Notes: generated by a model not told the origin, from the letters alone. A stretch of 64,000 nt of DNA from Eutrigla gurnardus (GCA_963514095.1 OY741267.1:30152856-30216855); one strand, 5' to 3'. Counted from the first letter of the stretch, positions 1 to 11,175 are shown. Numbers and translations: made by a program.

Positions 1-88
1 CTGGAGAATGTTTTGAAAATAATAATGTTCATGGCTAAAATCCAAATACAGAACCGCTTCTACCGACTTGCTTCAAGGTAAAAGAAAA
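1..88 (-). repeat. Uninterrupted copy of an exon-like repeat (empty insertion site)
   Basis: This stretch matches, in reverse complement, the two flanks of the 27846-28268 element: 28277-28326 and 27809-27845. Here the single 8-mer GAACCGCT joins the two halves directly, so this is an unoccupied version of that insertion site. Read on the plus strand it is open for 26 codons (containing IQNRFYRLASR) and ends at CAAGGTAAAAG, which resembles a splice donor. It could be a piece of a duplicated exon or of a larger repeat cut by the window edge. I do not recognise the protein segment. The homology is clear by eye; what the sequence is remains unknown. Confidence 0.75.
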
Positions 89-960
89 TGAGTTTTAATT
101 TTCCATCTCTTCCAATAAGATTTGAAGCCACACAGAGTATCAGGTAATTGTATTACCAGTTATTCAGTGCAGCAGGTAAACAGAACTGCAGCTTTTACAT
201 CAGACTTTCACACCGTCTATTAGTCAGCCTTGACTATCTGTGAATGTGTATCTCAAATTCAAACGCTTTCTTTTGTACATGGTGTGTGTTTTAATAAGAG
301 CCTGTATCTTAGCTCGGTCTGTCAGCATTGCTTGTGCCGTGGAGGTGGGCTCAGATCCTTGAGAAGAATACTCTATTGGGAATGAAGCTCATAGTTCTTC
401 TGTTTATTGTTGAAACAGAAAAAATATAAGTCATATAAATGATATGACATACTGTTACACATTATACTATTATCTTGCTGATACATGCCTCTGAAAAGTA
501 GAGGAGTAGAAGTAGAAAGTCGCAGAACTTGGAAATATTAGATTTACACCCAATAACAGCAAAGCATCTCACTATATGTCTATTTTGCAGACATCCACGC
601 AGCAGCGGCCTCGGCTGGGACGACAGCAGCTTCCCTCTCCTCCGTCGTCGGCACACTGCAGGCTGCCTCAGACGGCTTATTCTGCCACTTTCAAAAGTGC
701 AGGAAAAGCAGCACATATATAACAGCACAACTTGGCAGATAACCCTCACCCACGTTTCTATCATCGCCGGGGAAGGTGAAGTGGTGGGTACGCGAAGCGT
801 TGGTGAGGATCCGGTGTTGGACGACAGTCTGCACATACAAATGCGATCCATCTGAATAATATCCGGAGAGCTCTGCGGCCGCCAGTGTAGAGTGTATTCA
901 CAACACACACACGCAGGATTACAACACCTGGTATGGTGGGGTCAACCGGCAGCAGTGTGA
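89..960. other. No recognised feature; overlapping anonymous open frames
   Basis: A GC-richer block at about 590-870 carries an open frame of 108 codons on the plus strand (529-855) and one of 148 codons on the minus strand (462-908). Neither shows a signal peptide, a known motif or a repeat, and overlapping frames on both strands argue against either being coding. A short (AC)n tract lies at 904-912. Confidence 0.5.
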
Positions 961-1283
961 AGTGCTGCAGGAATGAATTCTAAAAACATTTTAGCCTGAA
1001 ATAAGGTCTGTGGTTAATACAAGCTGGATTTGTATGGGCCATAAACAAGTGGCTAAATGAGACTAGAAAACGCCGTCTCATCCGCCTTCACAGCCTCGTG
1101 CTGTATCTTCATGTGACTGTTGGTTTATAGCCAAACATTTTTACAATTAGCGATTGCATTCACAATTCAAAAATCCTCAATCAAGTGCTGTTCATTTTGG
1201 AGGATAATCTTGCTGAAGAAAACATGTAAGTGTCATCAACGTATTTTCTGCAATAATCCAAACTCCAGTCGAAAAATCCTGTC
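961..1283 (+). mobile_element. Interspersed repeat family B, copy 1
   Basis: This stretch is diverged but alignable with 38479-38850. Both start AGTGCTGCAGGAATGA and share, in order, ATAAGGTCTGT, an AAGTGG block, a CGCCG block and a segment with CTTGCTGAA followed by TGTAAG. Two copies about 37.5 kb apart in the same orientation suggest an interspersed repeat. No open frame, TIR or poly-A tail identifies its class. Confidence 0.6.
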
Positions 1284-1619
1284 GGCTTTTTGTCAAGGGT
1301 CCCAGTGCGATGCTAACTTCCTGCCAAATAAAAAACATCATTCCTGCAGCTCTCTGTTCTGTTTAGATTGTAGTCAAGGCCACTATGAGTGTTAACTTTT
1401 CTCTCCCTGTGGACAATAAAGGAAGTGTTTCTAACCCCCAGAATTCCTTCCCCCAAAAAATAATTTGACAGGGTCTGACAGTCTGCCCCCCTGAGTCCTG
1501 GTTCTGGCTGAGTCCTGGTTCCCAGTGCCTCTCTTCCCTCCAGCAGCATAGTGTTGGTGTTGGCTCTCTACCATTCTTGTTGTTTAAGAATGACCAACAA
1601 CCTCTTTTTTTTATTCAGT
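1284..1619. other. No recognised feature; small 17-bp duplication
   Basis: Nothing gene-like is seen. CTGAGTCCTGGTT occurs at 1491 and again at 1508, a 17-bp period direct duplication. A T-run precedes the MITE that follows. Confidence 0.5.
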
Positions 1620-2114
1620 TTAAAGCTGCAGTCGGCAAGTCTGGCAGATGGAGTTGACTCAAATTTTGAATGTTTCCAACACTCAGGCCCCTCCCCCTCT
1701 ACCACCGAGCTCCTCCGCTCTCTCCCATCGAGTGCTCGTCAGTGCACGTGCACCAGAGTCCTGTGAACGCGCCCGTGTCTTCTCTCATCGATAAACGGCA
1801 TGGAGTACACGCTACACAGAGGTAGGCTGGCTAACTTACTCATAGATAGCAACAGCTAACGTCATGTCGCGTACGCCTAGCTTGAGGCGTGTGCCTGTGA
1901 TATTGGAGGTGGGATCTGTGGCGTGTGCACGAACTGTGATCCTGAGTGGACAGGATGATACAGGCTCGTGGATCTTTGCAAAACAAACAACAGGCTCTAC
2001 GTGCACGTAGAGGCACGTTTTTTTTCTAAAACCAGATGATTATGTTGTTCTATCGGAGCATAGTGTCGCTTTCAGTGAATATGATCAAACAAATGTTGCC
2101 GACTGCGACTTTAA
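1620..2114. mobile_element. Non-autonomous DNA element with TTAA target duplication (MITE)
   Basis: The element body is 1624-2110 (487 bp), flanked by TTAA at 1620-1623 and 2111-2114. The left end AGCTGCAGTCGGCAA and the reverse complement of the right end AGTCGCAGTCGGCAA form 15-bp terminal inverted repeats with two mismatches. TTAA targets are used by the piggyBac and Kolobok superfamilies; the termini do not decide between them. The interior has no transposase frame. It contains palindromic patches such as TACGTGCACGTA. It appears complete, so it was probably mobilised by a transposase encoded elsewhere. Confidence 0.75.
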
Positions 2115-4793
2115 AGTGAGACTCCATGATCCAGGTATAAAAAAAAAAACACAACCTGGCAAAATCTGTATTTTTAATGCACAAACGCAAGTGTTGCCCC
2201 GACTAAACATCGGCGAAAAAACAGTTCCTGTGATAATATTGTTTTGAACTTCCACCATTATATTTCAGTCGGCCTACTCACATGGAAGAGGCTTTTGTGT
2301 GAATGTACAAACACATTAGGAGCTTAGTTTGGCATCCGAGCCCCGACCTCGTAACTCCCCCGCGGGTAAACACCAGGCTCATCACAGCAGGGAGTCGTGA
2401 TAATAACTCCCCCTCGGGGAACGTGGACTCACAGCCTACAGCTGGATGCGGTGAAGGAGGTGGAGCTTTTGAAACGCTGCATGAACAGCAGCGGCAGCAG
2501 GTGTCAACACAGCTTTCACTAGAGAGGCGTGTCTGCAGCCGTGCAGCCAAAGAGCGAGACAGACGCCGTTAACGAAGGTTTGTGGGATGTAAAATGCAGA
2601 GAAAATGATGTCAAATATGTGCAACATTATTGTTGTTTTATTGCATTCATCCACTGGTTCTGCTCATATTGTTTTATTGCACATGCAAAACATTTTTAGG
2701 TCATTTTACTGCAGGCGACCCTAAACTAGATCACAGCTAACTCTGTTTTAATGGCTCAAAAAAATTAAAACCAAAGCTAATCCCTGTGTGGCGATAGAAA
2801 ACATAAAGCATCCATCCAAGTCTAGAGTTTATAGGGTAAGTAATGAAAAGCTGGTAAGTTAGAAGTCAGCCCACACTATGCAGTAAATATGAAGATGAGA
2901 GATTTTTATTTGAGAAGTAGATTTTATTCATAGACAAAAAAGGGGGGCAGGAAAACAGCTCTGCTTTAAGACTACTTTCAGCTGATATTTGCTCAATCTG
3001 AAGTTACAACTGAATCAGTCAGAGTCGGTTTCAAATAGTCCACAGTCCAGACGGATGAAAGACTTGCCTTTATCAGCCACTATAACCCTCTTTCATCTTG
3101 ATAAATGTCCCTTTTATTATAGTTAACTGTCTTAACCGCTTGACTCTGGTTTCTCATACATAAGCCGTCTGTGTGTGTATTATTACGCCTGAGAGCATCT
3201 CTTTTTTTTCCGGTTTCAGATACATTTTCAGATTCATAACTTGTGTCATTTGTGGCCCCACTGTTCAGCATTGCATGTAATATACTGTGCGGTTTATGGC
3301 TTCGCCGTAAAACAGAAAATGGAAGAATCGCCTGTTGGATTACTGCTGGCCCAGAACAGAAAACAGATATTGTTCCACGCGCACTCACTCCGAGGACATG
3401 ATATTGTCGTTTTTATGACTTTTCTCGCCGTCTCTCCTTCTACAATAAACAAAATGAAATATGAACTTCATTCCTGGAGAATCCGAGCTCCAATTTCCCC
3501 CTGAAGAGATTGTCGAAGGAGTGTATGAATATTTCCTCCTGGAGTTGGTTTGTTAAACTGACTGTGAAATGGGTTTCTGAACACGGCATGTGGAAAGCTG
3601 GAGTGGACATCACGTTTTAAAGCCACGTACGATATAACGCCGACTCCCATGTCAAAGGGTCCTCGGCTCCAGCTGTCAATGATTTTACCAGCTGTTGTCC
3701 GCTTTGTTTCTGCCTCCCTCTTGCCGCGGTGGCCTCCTCCATCCATCTCATACCTCGACCTCTTTGGTTTTCTGCTTCACCACCTACGTGAAAACGTGTA
3801 AAGATTCTCCGCTAATACTTTGCAGGTGCTGCTTCACATAAAGCAGGAACCTTTAGCAGATTGATTCAGCAATGCTGAAGAAAGAGCGAAAGCATCGACC
3901 GCCGGGCGGGACCGAATTACCCCACGGGGGATCCTGCCTCGCCCGGCATGGGGTTATGTGAACCTAGTGGTCGGAAACAGCAGAGGACAACAGTGAGGAA
4001 ATTACTGCTGGGCATGGAAAAAGTAGAGAAACGAGATGGAGAGACGGAAGGGGAGAGATCAATAAAGTAATCTTTAGTCATAGGCAGAGCACAGGCCCGG
4101 CACTCAAGATTAGTCAGTATGGGGCCATTTCATGGAGAGGCCAGCGAAGCAATTACGAGTCTTGGGAGGAATAGACAACGAGATCCCCACGGAGAGGAAT
4201 CATAGATGGAACGGAGAGTCAGCGTGTGATGGATGCAGAGGAAGAATATCAAATAATCATTACCTCGCCCTCCCATCCCTTCACCCGACGCAAAGAACCC
4301 CCATCTCGCCCAGTTTCCCGCCGCTGCGTTCCCACCGCCTCCTCGCATGATGTAACGTACGCACACAGAAAGCTTTCCACCTAGTGTTCAGCAGAGGTAC
4401 TTCACAGCGCAGCGCCTTCCCGTCTTTGCAAGAGAGGACTGCTGCGACGCGGCCGCCGCCGCTGGGCTGAACTTCATGAATACATTCAGAACCGTTTGCC
4501 CGAGTCATGAAATGCCATGACTCTTATTACCTCACTTGACATTTGGAGGAAAGTTTCACGCACCGCAGTCCGAACACACACCTCGCTGAAAGTTTATATA
4601 ACGGCCCACTGTGAGAAGGAGTGTGTGGAAAGAACACAAACATTGGTTACAGGTATTAATATTGTGATTACTGAAATTGTTCGTTCATGTTCAGTATGTT
4701 GTATTTTTATCGTGTGCATATACACCCAAAATATTGACTAAGGCAGAATAGTTCATGGGTTGACATTCTAATTATTATTCAAATGAATAGCTA
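2115..4793. other. Unannotatable intergenic sequence
   Basis: About 2.7 kb without a convincing frame, tandem repeat or recognised element, apart from the hairpin at 3901-3947. Open frames here are all under 105 codons, have no domain and often overlap on both strands. Confidence 0.5.
3901..3947. other. Nested perfect hairpin
   Basis: GCCGGGCG at 3901-3908 is exactly complementary to CGCCCGGC at 3940-3947. The 31-base loop contains a second short stem, CCC-CAC-GGG. The GC-rich stem stands out from its surroundings. No poly-T, tRNA boxes or snoRNA boxes are seen, so no RNA class is claimed. Confidence 0.5.

Positions 4794-4821
<28 letters not shown>
4794..4821. repeat. (AC)14 microsatellite
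   Basis: An uninterrupted AC dinucleotide run, directly abutting the retroelement tail that follows. Confidence 0.95.
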
Positions 4822-4825
<4 letters not shown>

Positions 4826-4914
4826 CCTTCGCCCAATGTCACCTGGGATCGGCTCCAGCCCCCCCATGTGACCCTGAATACAGGATGAGCGGTAGACGAT
4901 GGATGGATGGATGG
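4822..4914 (+). mobile_element. 5'-truncated retroelement 3' tail ending in (GATG)n
   Basis: The segment contains GGGATCGGCTCCAGCCCCCC, then GTGACCCTGAATACAGGATG, GAGCGGTAGA and a terminal (GATG)n run. From memory this is the common 3' end of fish LINEs and their dependent SINEs, which prime on a short tandem tail. Only the last 90 or so bases are present, as expected for severe 5' truncation. A shorter relative lies at 38236-38283. Confidence 0.6.
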
Positions 4915-5344
4915 AAAAATATCTACTTCAATTTTTATTTTCATAAATGCATTTTTCAGTGGTTTCAAAAATCAGTTTGCTCTCTCGCATGCTGCCCACA
5001 AAGGGAGGCACAGTGTGTTTTAATTGTCTAGCAGCAACCATGAAAATCACATTGTTTGTAATTCATTAAAAAAACGAAATAATAACAGCATTTAAAATTA
5101 TTATATTATGATGATTGTGATATTATAAATATCATCAGTTTACAGTGAGGAAACACCAGTGGGACGATGTGTACAGACATATGCAAAACAAAATAAAATA
5201 CATTAATAGACAAATACATACAGCTCCTTTAAAACCGGACTGCTACTGTTGAGTTTGTCTTGAAAATATCAGCATTCTCTGCTGCCTCAGGAAGGCTGTT
5301 TCAGAGGTGTGGGTCATCATAATAAAAATGATGCCTCACTGTGG
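4915..5344. other. AT-rich sequence, nothing recognised
   Basis: Short A/T runs and several AATAAA-like words, but no gene, TIR or tandem array. Confidence 0.5.
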
Positions 5345-5825
5345 GTTTTTGCCCTTTTTATATTTTATTTAACCATGCATGTCATTAAGAAGAAGTTCTT
5401 ATTTGCGATGGCGACCTGGCAAGAGGCAACGCCTGCCATTAGAGATCATTATGAGGCCACAACCACAAGACCTGAGGGTTCTAGAGAGCTCATAAGCGCA
5501 AAGAAAGTCTCATAAATAAATAGGGCTGAGAACATTAAGAGCTATTTAAACCAATAAAAAGGAAAGAAACAGGTAGCCAATGAATAGACTTTCAAATCGG
5601 TGTAATGTGTGCTCCTAATGGACACAAGTACAGCTGAGTTGCACAGTAATTGAGCCATATTCCTTTTTAGGGAGTCTAGAAAGTCAAGCATCCTGCAGGT
5701 AATATGGCCATGCTTTAATGTTTCTGTCGGCTTTGAAATGGTTGTCCTGAAAAATGATCTTTCTAATGTGATGTTCAAAAAAAACATCTAAATCAAAGAT
5801 AATTCCTTGGTTTTTCACACATTCA
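5345..5825. mobile_element. Degenerate interspersed repeat resembling known fish retroelement-derived sequence
   Basis: Phrases such as TATTTAACCATGCATGTCAT, GCGACCTGGCAAGAGGCA and CAGGTAGCCAATGAATAGA match, from memory, a repeat seen widely in fish intergenic DNA. It has no open frame longer than about 80 codons. The class is uncertain, and the match is by recollection rather than by a second copy in this window. Confidence 0.35.
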
Positions 5826-6095
5826 GAGGGTTGAATGTCAGTGCTCATGGTTTTTTTTCCAGCGCCGAGGACCTTCTTTCAGATTTTGAAGGATATTTAT
5901 GTGCATACTGCGCTTCTAAAAACACCCACAATCATGTTTACGTGATGCATTTCCTGTTGTAGAAACAGGGAAATATGCTAGTAAACATTTTCCCTCAACA
6001 GTCAACCAAAATAAGTTTCTGAATATATTTGTAGGAAATTGCCAATCCAGATGCTGTATTTTGACTCATATTGGATCTAATTTAAAAGTTTGTTT

Positions 6096-6425
6096 TCCAC
6101 CAAACCGTCACACCAAAGTGGGTAATTGTTGGAAGTGGAAATACTGTGATAACCACAGTTTTGATGAGTTTAATTTTGCTTCCTTCCTTCGAGTTTGAAG
6201 TGTTTTTTTTTTTACACGGTCAACGAGGTAAAATTGCTGTGATTTTGAATGGAGTTTGGTAGGTTTGAGGACAACATAACAACTTTGGACCAAACCAGAG
6301 TTGGTGATGTTGGAAAAGTGGAAACAGCTAAGAGCTATGTTTTATTTTGCTCTGTGTGAAGTGTTTTATAATCATTGAGGTTTGCTGTTTTCCGATGGAG
6401 TCTAATGGCTTTGAGGAAAGCATAT
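6096..6425 (+). repeat. Diverged tandem duplication, period about 190 bp
   Basis: Two consecutive units, about 6096-6285 and 6286-6425, both open with ACCAAACC. They share, in order, TTGGAA with GTGGAAA, ATTTTGCT, GAAGTGTTTT, GAGGT, TTGCTGT, ATGGAGT and TTTGAGGA. Spacing differs by small indels, notably a T-run expansion in the first unit. The pattern suggests an old two-unit minisatellite or satellite fragment rather than a recent copy. Confidence 0.6.
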
Positions 6426-7388
6426 AAATGAAAGGAATTATGAGATGCCAAAAGGTCCAAAGACCGATTCTATCAACAACAACAAAATGTGTGAGAAGAA
6501 GTTATGGTTTGGTAAGTATGCTCACAATGTTTTTGGATGAGTTGAGAGTGAAGTCATTGAGACACAATCATTTTTAAACTTTTCACAGATAAACATGAGT
6601 TTTCACAGCACCCTCCTAACATGCATTAGTATTTCTCATTAGCCAATTTTAATTATATAAAAGTATCGCTGACGATATTGTATCAGTTTTGCTGAATATT
6701 TTATTATCTCACATTCTAGTTATTAAAATATTGTTCCCCCTTCCCTCAGTATCTTGCTTGCCTTTTTCCAGCTTGTCTTACTGTTTCCTCACTCTCCATA
6801 TCTGGTTTGCTCTTTCAGCCAATTCCCCGTAACACACAATTGCTTTCTTTTTAACACCGCATTATCAACCTTTACTTTGTTGCGTTCTTGCCTTCTTCCC
6901 TCCGCCGTGCACTTTCACATCCTCCCTGTCACACTCTCTTTGTTATTCCTTACTCGCCTGCAATCTCATTTTCAAGTTTCTAGTCCCCTTTCTAACGTCC
7001 CTCTCTCTGAGCTCTCTAACAATTGCCCTCTGTCCCTATTCTCTCTCTATCTCGTTCCATCATAAAAAAGAGGATATCCATTTTTTAGTCTGCCTTGCTG
7101 TTACCTCACTTTAGCATGAAACAGCTCATCTATGTGAAGAAAAACGGGTGTTTGTGTGTGTAGAACTTCTGTAGAAGACCCACAGTGTGTCCCTGTTTGT
7201 CTGGTATTGTCCAATTGGCTTTCCCTGATATTCTCACCTTAACCAACCTTACAAACCAAAGCAACGAATAGCAGCTAATCCGAGAGAGTGGGATCCTGCC
7301 CTTGCCATAGTAGGAAAAAATATTGGGAAGGTCCTCAGTTAAAGTTACCCATGTGCTTCTGTTTGTTGCAGCGAGAGCGTGTATTTTC
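6426..7388. other. Intergenic sequence with a pyrimidine-rich strand
   Basis: The main feature is the skewed tract 6736-7062, listed separately. Outside it nothing is recognised. Confidence 0.5.
6736..7062 (+). repeat. Long pyrimidine-skewed tract
   Basis: About 330 bases in which C and T dominate the plus strand, with many TCTCTC, TTCC and CCCTT words but no fixed period. The open frame 6754-7065 simply reflects this composition (Leu, Phe, Ser and Pro rich) and is not a gene candidate. Confidence 0.5.
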
Positions 7389-7521
7389 GGAGCAATGGGC
7401 CTTTGGAACAATGGGGGTTTGTTTGAGCATAATGGGCTGTTGGACAAAGGCGTTTTTCGATCCAATGAGACATTTTTCAGACCATTGGGGATTCAGAATA
7501 ACGGCCTCTGGAACAATGGGC
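7389..7521 (+). repeat. Degenerate minisatellite with GGAACAATGGGC core
   Basis: Eight imperfect units spaced about 14-20 bases apart: GGAGCAATGGGC at 7389, GGAACAATGGGG at 7405, GAGCATAATGGGC at 7425, GGACAAAGGCG at 7442, ATCCAATGAGAC at 7460, GACCATTGGGGA at 7480, GAATAACGGCC at 7496 and GGAACAATGGGC at 7510. The outer units are closest to the core and the inner ones most decayed. The 152-codon frame over it (7288-7746) has no other support. Confidence 0.55.
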
Positions 7522-9179
7522 AGTCCCCCTCTAATTGACCTTGTAGCTGAGATCATCAAGCTCCGTTTCAGTCAAGAGATTGTGTCCTCCACTTTCTTTG
7601 TCCCAGGAGTGTCACTATCATTCCCTGATGCAACACATAAAGCTGAATGTATGCATGTTCACGTACAGTGTATGTGTTCACAGCTAGCTTTAGCACGTTT
7701 GATGGGATCTTTGGGAATACCCACGGAGTCGTTTCTGGGGTTATGAAGTCCCAGCTGAGATGAGCAACACATGTTGTAGTATGGAATAACAATGGTAAAC
7801 TTGCATCTTTAAGAAGGCATACGTGATGCTTGCAGCTCACACATACAGCACAGGGGGAAGCGATTGGTTTGGTAAACTAGTGGTAGTGTACACATTTGGG
7901 TAATAGCATTCTCCTTCTGTTGCCTGCTCCCTGCAGGGAAGACTGGTGGTAACACAAAGCTTTTAAAAATATGGGCAACGCTTCAAGAAGCATCAAACAT
8001 ACGCGCCACGCTGCATTCTGACTAAATTGAAGGTTGTGTTTTATATTCTAATATTAAAGTATCCTTTCAATTGCATAAATGCCCGACATATTGCTTACTC
8101 GTTGGGATTAAAAGGCACAGGGCGTCGTCGTGAATGCTAAAGAGGTCTGTGAGAGCCCTGAGCTTTTTTGATTTGGCCAACCTTTCAAATGATTTGATGG
8201 GACTGAATAACGTGCCACATTCCATTAAAGCTCTATTTAATCATATTCTTTCACTTCATTAAATAGATTTGATAATAAAAAAATGTTTAAAAACCCCGGA
8301 GGAAGAAACTCTTTTTTCTGTCGTCTATTTCTGCAAAAAGTCAGTTGTCGGTGAAACAAAAAACATCCTCCGACTCCACCGCCCATTTCATTGAGCAAAT
8401 CTTCATTTAAACCGTCCCTTATTTGCCTATTTTGACCGGAGGATTTATTCCGAATAAAACAATTTGTAATACCTAATTTACAGCGACATCCATCCCCCAG
8501 TGGGCAGACATGGTGCCTGAGCAGTACACAAATACTTTAATTACCCACTCAGCTCGACTCAGTAGGGGGTATATGGGTCACAACTGAGCCCCGGGCAAAC
8601 TATAACGCGTGTGCACAACTGTTTTTTCAAAGCATGGGTCAGGACTCAAAGGTGGGCGGAGGAAGATTAAAACAGGGCATCAAATTATTTCTTATCTAAT
8701 AAGTTATTGGTATCTGAAGCTACTGGCTATATTAAGTGGATGAAGTTGTACCCGAGTCCCTGTATTAAGAGAAAAAAGCTGGGAAACGGACCAGTTAAAT
8801 TCTCAATACTTGATGAATAAAAACATGAGAAGCACTCGATATTGTGTTATCTTGCAAGTGAGCGAGTCGACTTTTTTCCTCCGTGTGAAAAATGAAACAA
8901 ATTCCACGAGTGAAGATATTTGACTTCATTTGGAAAATGCTTTATCGGCCAGCTGCTGGCAGCACGGAGCCCGAGGCGGTCAATGAGCTGCATGTGGATG
9001 CAGAATAAATTATCTGCAGGTACGTTACACTTCGATAGGAGGAAGGAGCGGAGCTGGATGGGAAACGCTTGAACTGATTGGAATCAACTGAAATAACCAA
9101 CATAATCTGGATTTCCACCAAGAAGTTCCTGATCGTTTTAGTCCTGGGGGATACTTTTCAAGGAACCACTGTATATGTT
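7522..9179. other. Unannotatable sequence; possible regulatory DNA
   Basis: No tandem repeat or recognised TE over about 1.6 kb. Parts of 8030-8620 have the mixed AT-rich, repeat-free texture often seen in conserved non-coding elements, but conservation cannot be judged from one sequence. Confidence 0.4.
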
Positions 9180-9625
9180 GTGACTGGTGGCCTGGCTGTT
9201 TTCAGTTGCTATGTATGTCTGTTGTTTTGGTTTCTCTCTCACTCCATTCTGCCTCAACTCCCGGGTTTGGCTTCCCGCCTTTGGGCTACCGGTGCCAGAG
9301 GCCAATTCTACTCATCTCTTCTCCATCGACTGTGTACTAAAATTCACAAACGCCCTAACTTGTTCAGGCATTTCTCTCGAGAAGGAATCCTTGTGTATCT
9401 CTGCGTCCTAGTTTTTAGAGTGTTTTTGGTGCCTTTTGGGGCCTTGACTGATTTTTGTTTCTTGTTTTTCTTAGTTACTCTTTTCCCCTGCCGGTGCCCT
9501 GCCACACTCTACCCAGACCCTCTTCACTGGATTTTGGGGTTTTGGTTTTTGCACCTTTTGAATTTTTCTTTTTGTAAATAAAACTGTGTTGACCTTCTTT
9601 CACTCTTGGCTTCATTTGGGTCCCT
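9180..9625 (+). mobile_element. Possible LTR-like retroelement fragment
   Basis: The 3' part is T-rich, with AATAAA at about 9577, then a segment ending CTTCATTTGGGTCCC. The TTTGGGTCC phrase also occurs near the ends of the elements at 63281-63605 and, in reverse, 23444-23575. From memory it is common in fish LTR-like repeats. Exact ends and a target duplication are not visible here. The 167-codon frame 9078-9581 is probably a composition artefact. Confidence 0.4.
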
Positions 9626-11105
9626 TTATGTTAGCTACACTATAAGGTTACTTATAGCCCATTGTTGTCAGCGAGACCTGCAAAGATTACAGAAATTAGT
9701 CCACTGACATATTAACATGAGGTGTGACGAAGGCTGATGGTGGTCGCAGGATAAACACACTCTGCAGCTCGGTGCATCCACCCACTTTGTCTGAAAAACC
9801 CGTTGAAGAAACAAATACACCCCTTGTCTCACGGCGGTGACATTTACTGCTGCAGAGTATTTACCGATGCATGTTGGATTAAATGGAAAGGAAGGGAAAT
9901 TAAACTAAGCGTGTTTGTCTCCACAGTAAATCATCTGTCGGGTGTCAGACGGGTTATTTATTTGTGTCTCGCTCACACACTCTCTCCTTTTCTCTTTTTT
10001 GTTAAATGAGTCTGGAAGCTGAAAGCAAAGTCTAACTTTACTTTTAATGATATCAAACAAAGAAAAATGCCCTCGTGCTAAAAAAAAGTGTGTTTGACCT
10101 GTTGGTGACAGTCATCCCCATGCAAACCATCCCCAAAGTTCATGTACTGGGGTTTCAAATATCCTCAGAACTTAGATCTGGTCCCTGTGGTTCCTCATCC
10201 TTGGGGAAAGTTCCTTGAATGCACTTTTGCTCTCCTCTCTTCATAATTACTGAAGCATCGGTGAGGAATGACCACATGCACACATAAACAACAACAAAAT
10301 AAGAGATTTCGTAAAATGATCCTTACCCATCATTTTACAAATATATTCAAGGACGTTGGGGACATTGTTTTCCTGTGTTTCTGTTTTAGATATTAAAAAG
10401 TAAAGCTGAGTATCCACAGAGCAACTTCCCAGCCCCCTTTGCACCAAACACAGCAGTGCTCAAATCGTACTGCATGAAGAAGAAAGCGCAGGCTGACAAA
10501 AAACCCAAAGGCCTGGGCACAGGAGAGCAATCTTCTGATGCCCTCGCACTCTTTGGAATCTATTGCCTTTTAGCTTCATGGAGGGGAGGATATTTACTGA
10601 CAGAGGTGACGACCTCTGCTGCTGCACAGTCTGAGACTGCAGGAAGATCCACACAGCAGTGCCTCCTGAGCGGGATCTGAAGTCCTAACAGCTTTTCTAG
10701 GCTAATGAACACAATATTCCAAGCCAGAACACATGACAGTACCTGCTGGTAGTCGGCTCCCCAGCGGGGACTCTTTAGGTCTGCTGGGACATTTGCTCAG
10801 ACTTTGGGGGAAATAAGTGTAAAAAGAAAAGGTAAAAGAAAAGTCTCGGCTCTGTAGCTATATTGAGATCATTTTCATCGGAATGGTGCAGTGTTTAAAG
10901 TTGCAAAGTGAATCATTTATTACTCATTATTAATTTGGAGGCATTGGTGTCATTACCATAAGCAAGCAAGGCCGTCGCCCAGAAGGTTGGCAGCCTTTAC
11001 TGGCCTCAACGCTGCATTTTAGATTTGTGCCACCGGGTCAGATTTTGACTGCTTAGAACAGGGAGAGGATGCCAACTGACTCTGAGAGTGTCTGGAAACC
11101 AGAGA
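9626..11105. other. Intergenic sequence, nothing recognised
   Basis: Only short frames without domains; no arrays or TIR pairs. Confidence 0.5.
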
Positions 11106-11175
11106 TAGGGACTTGGACCTGGAAATTGGACTTAGACTGCGACACAGTGACTGGAGACTTGACTCGCAAACAATG
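11106..11175 (+). repeat. Degenerate GACTTG-rich short repeat
   Basis: GGGACTTGGACCTGG, GGACTTAGACTG and GGAGACTTGACTCG follow one another in about 70 bases. This suggests a decayed minisatellite of a GACTTG unit. It is too short and diverged to be certain. Confidence 0.35.

Noticed and set aside
870..895. Cloning-vector-like word with a NotI site (ACACTGGCGGCCGC in reverse)
   Set aside because: The match is about 14 bases and does not extend into known polylinker sequence on either side, so vector contamination is not supported.
462..908. 148-codon minus-strand frame overlapping a 108-codon plus frame
   Set aside because: Both strands are open because the block is GC-rich; neither product resembles a known protein.
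7288..7746. 152-codon plus-strand frame
   Set aside because: Built on the degenerate minisatellite at 7389-7521, with no domain outside it.
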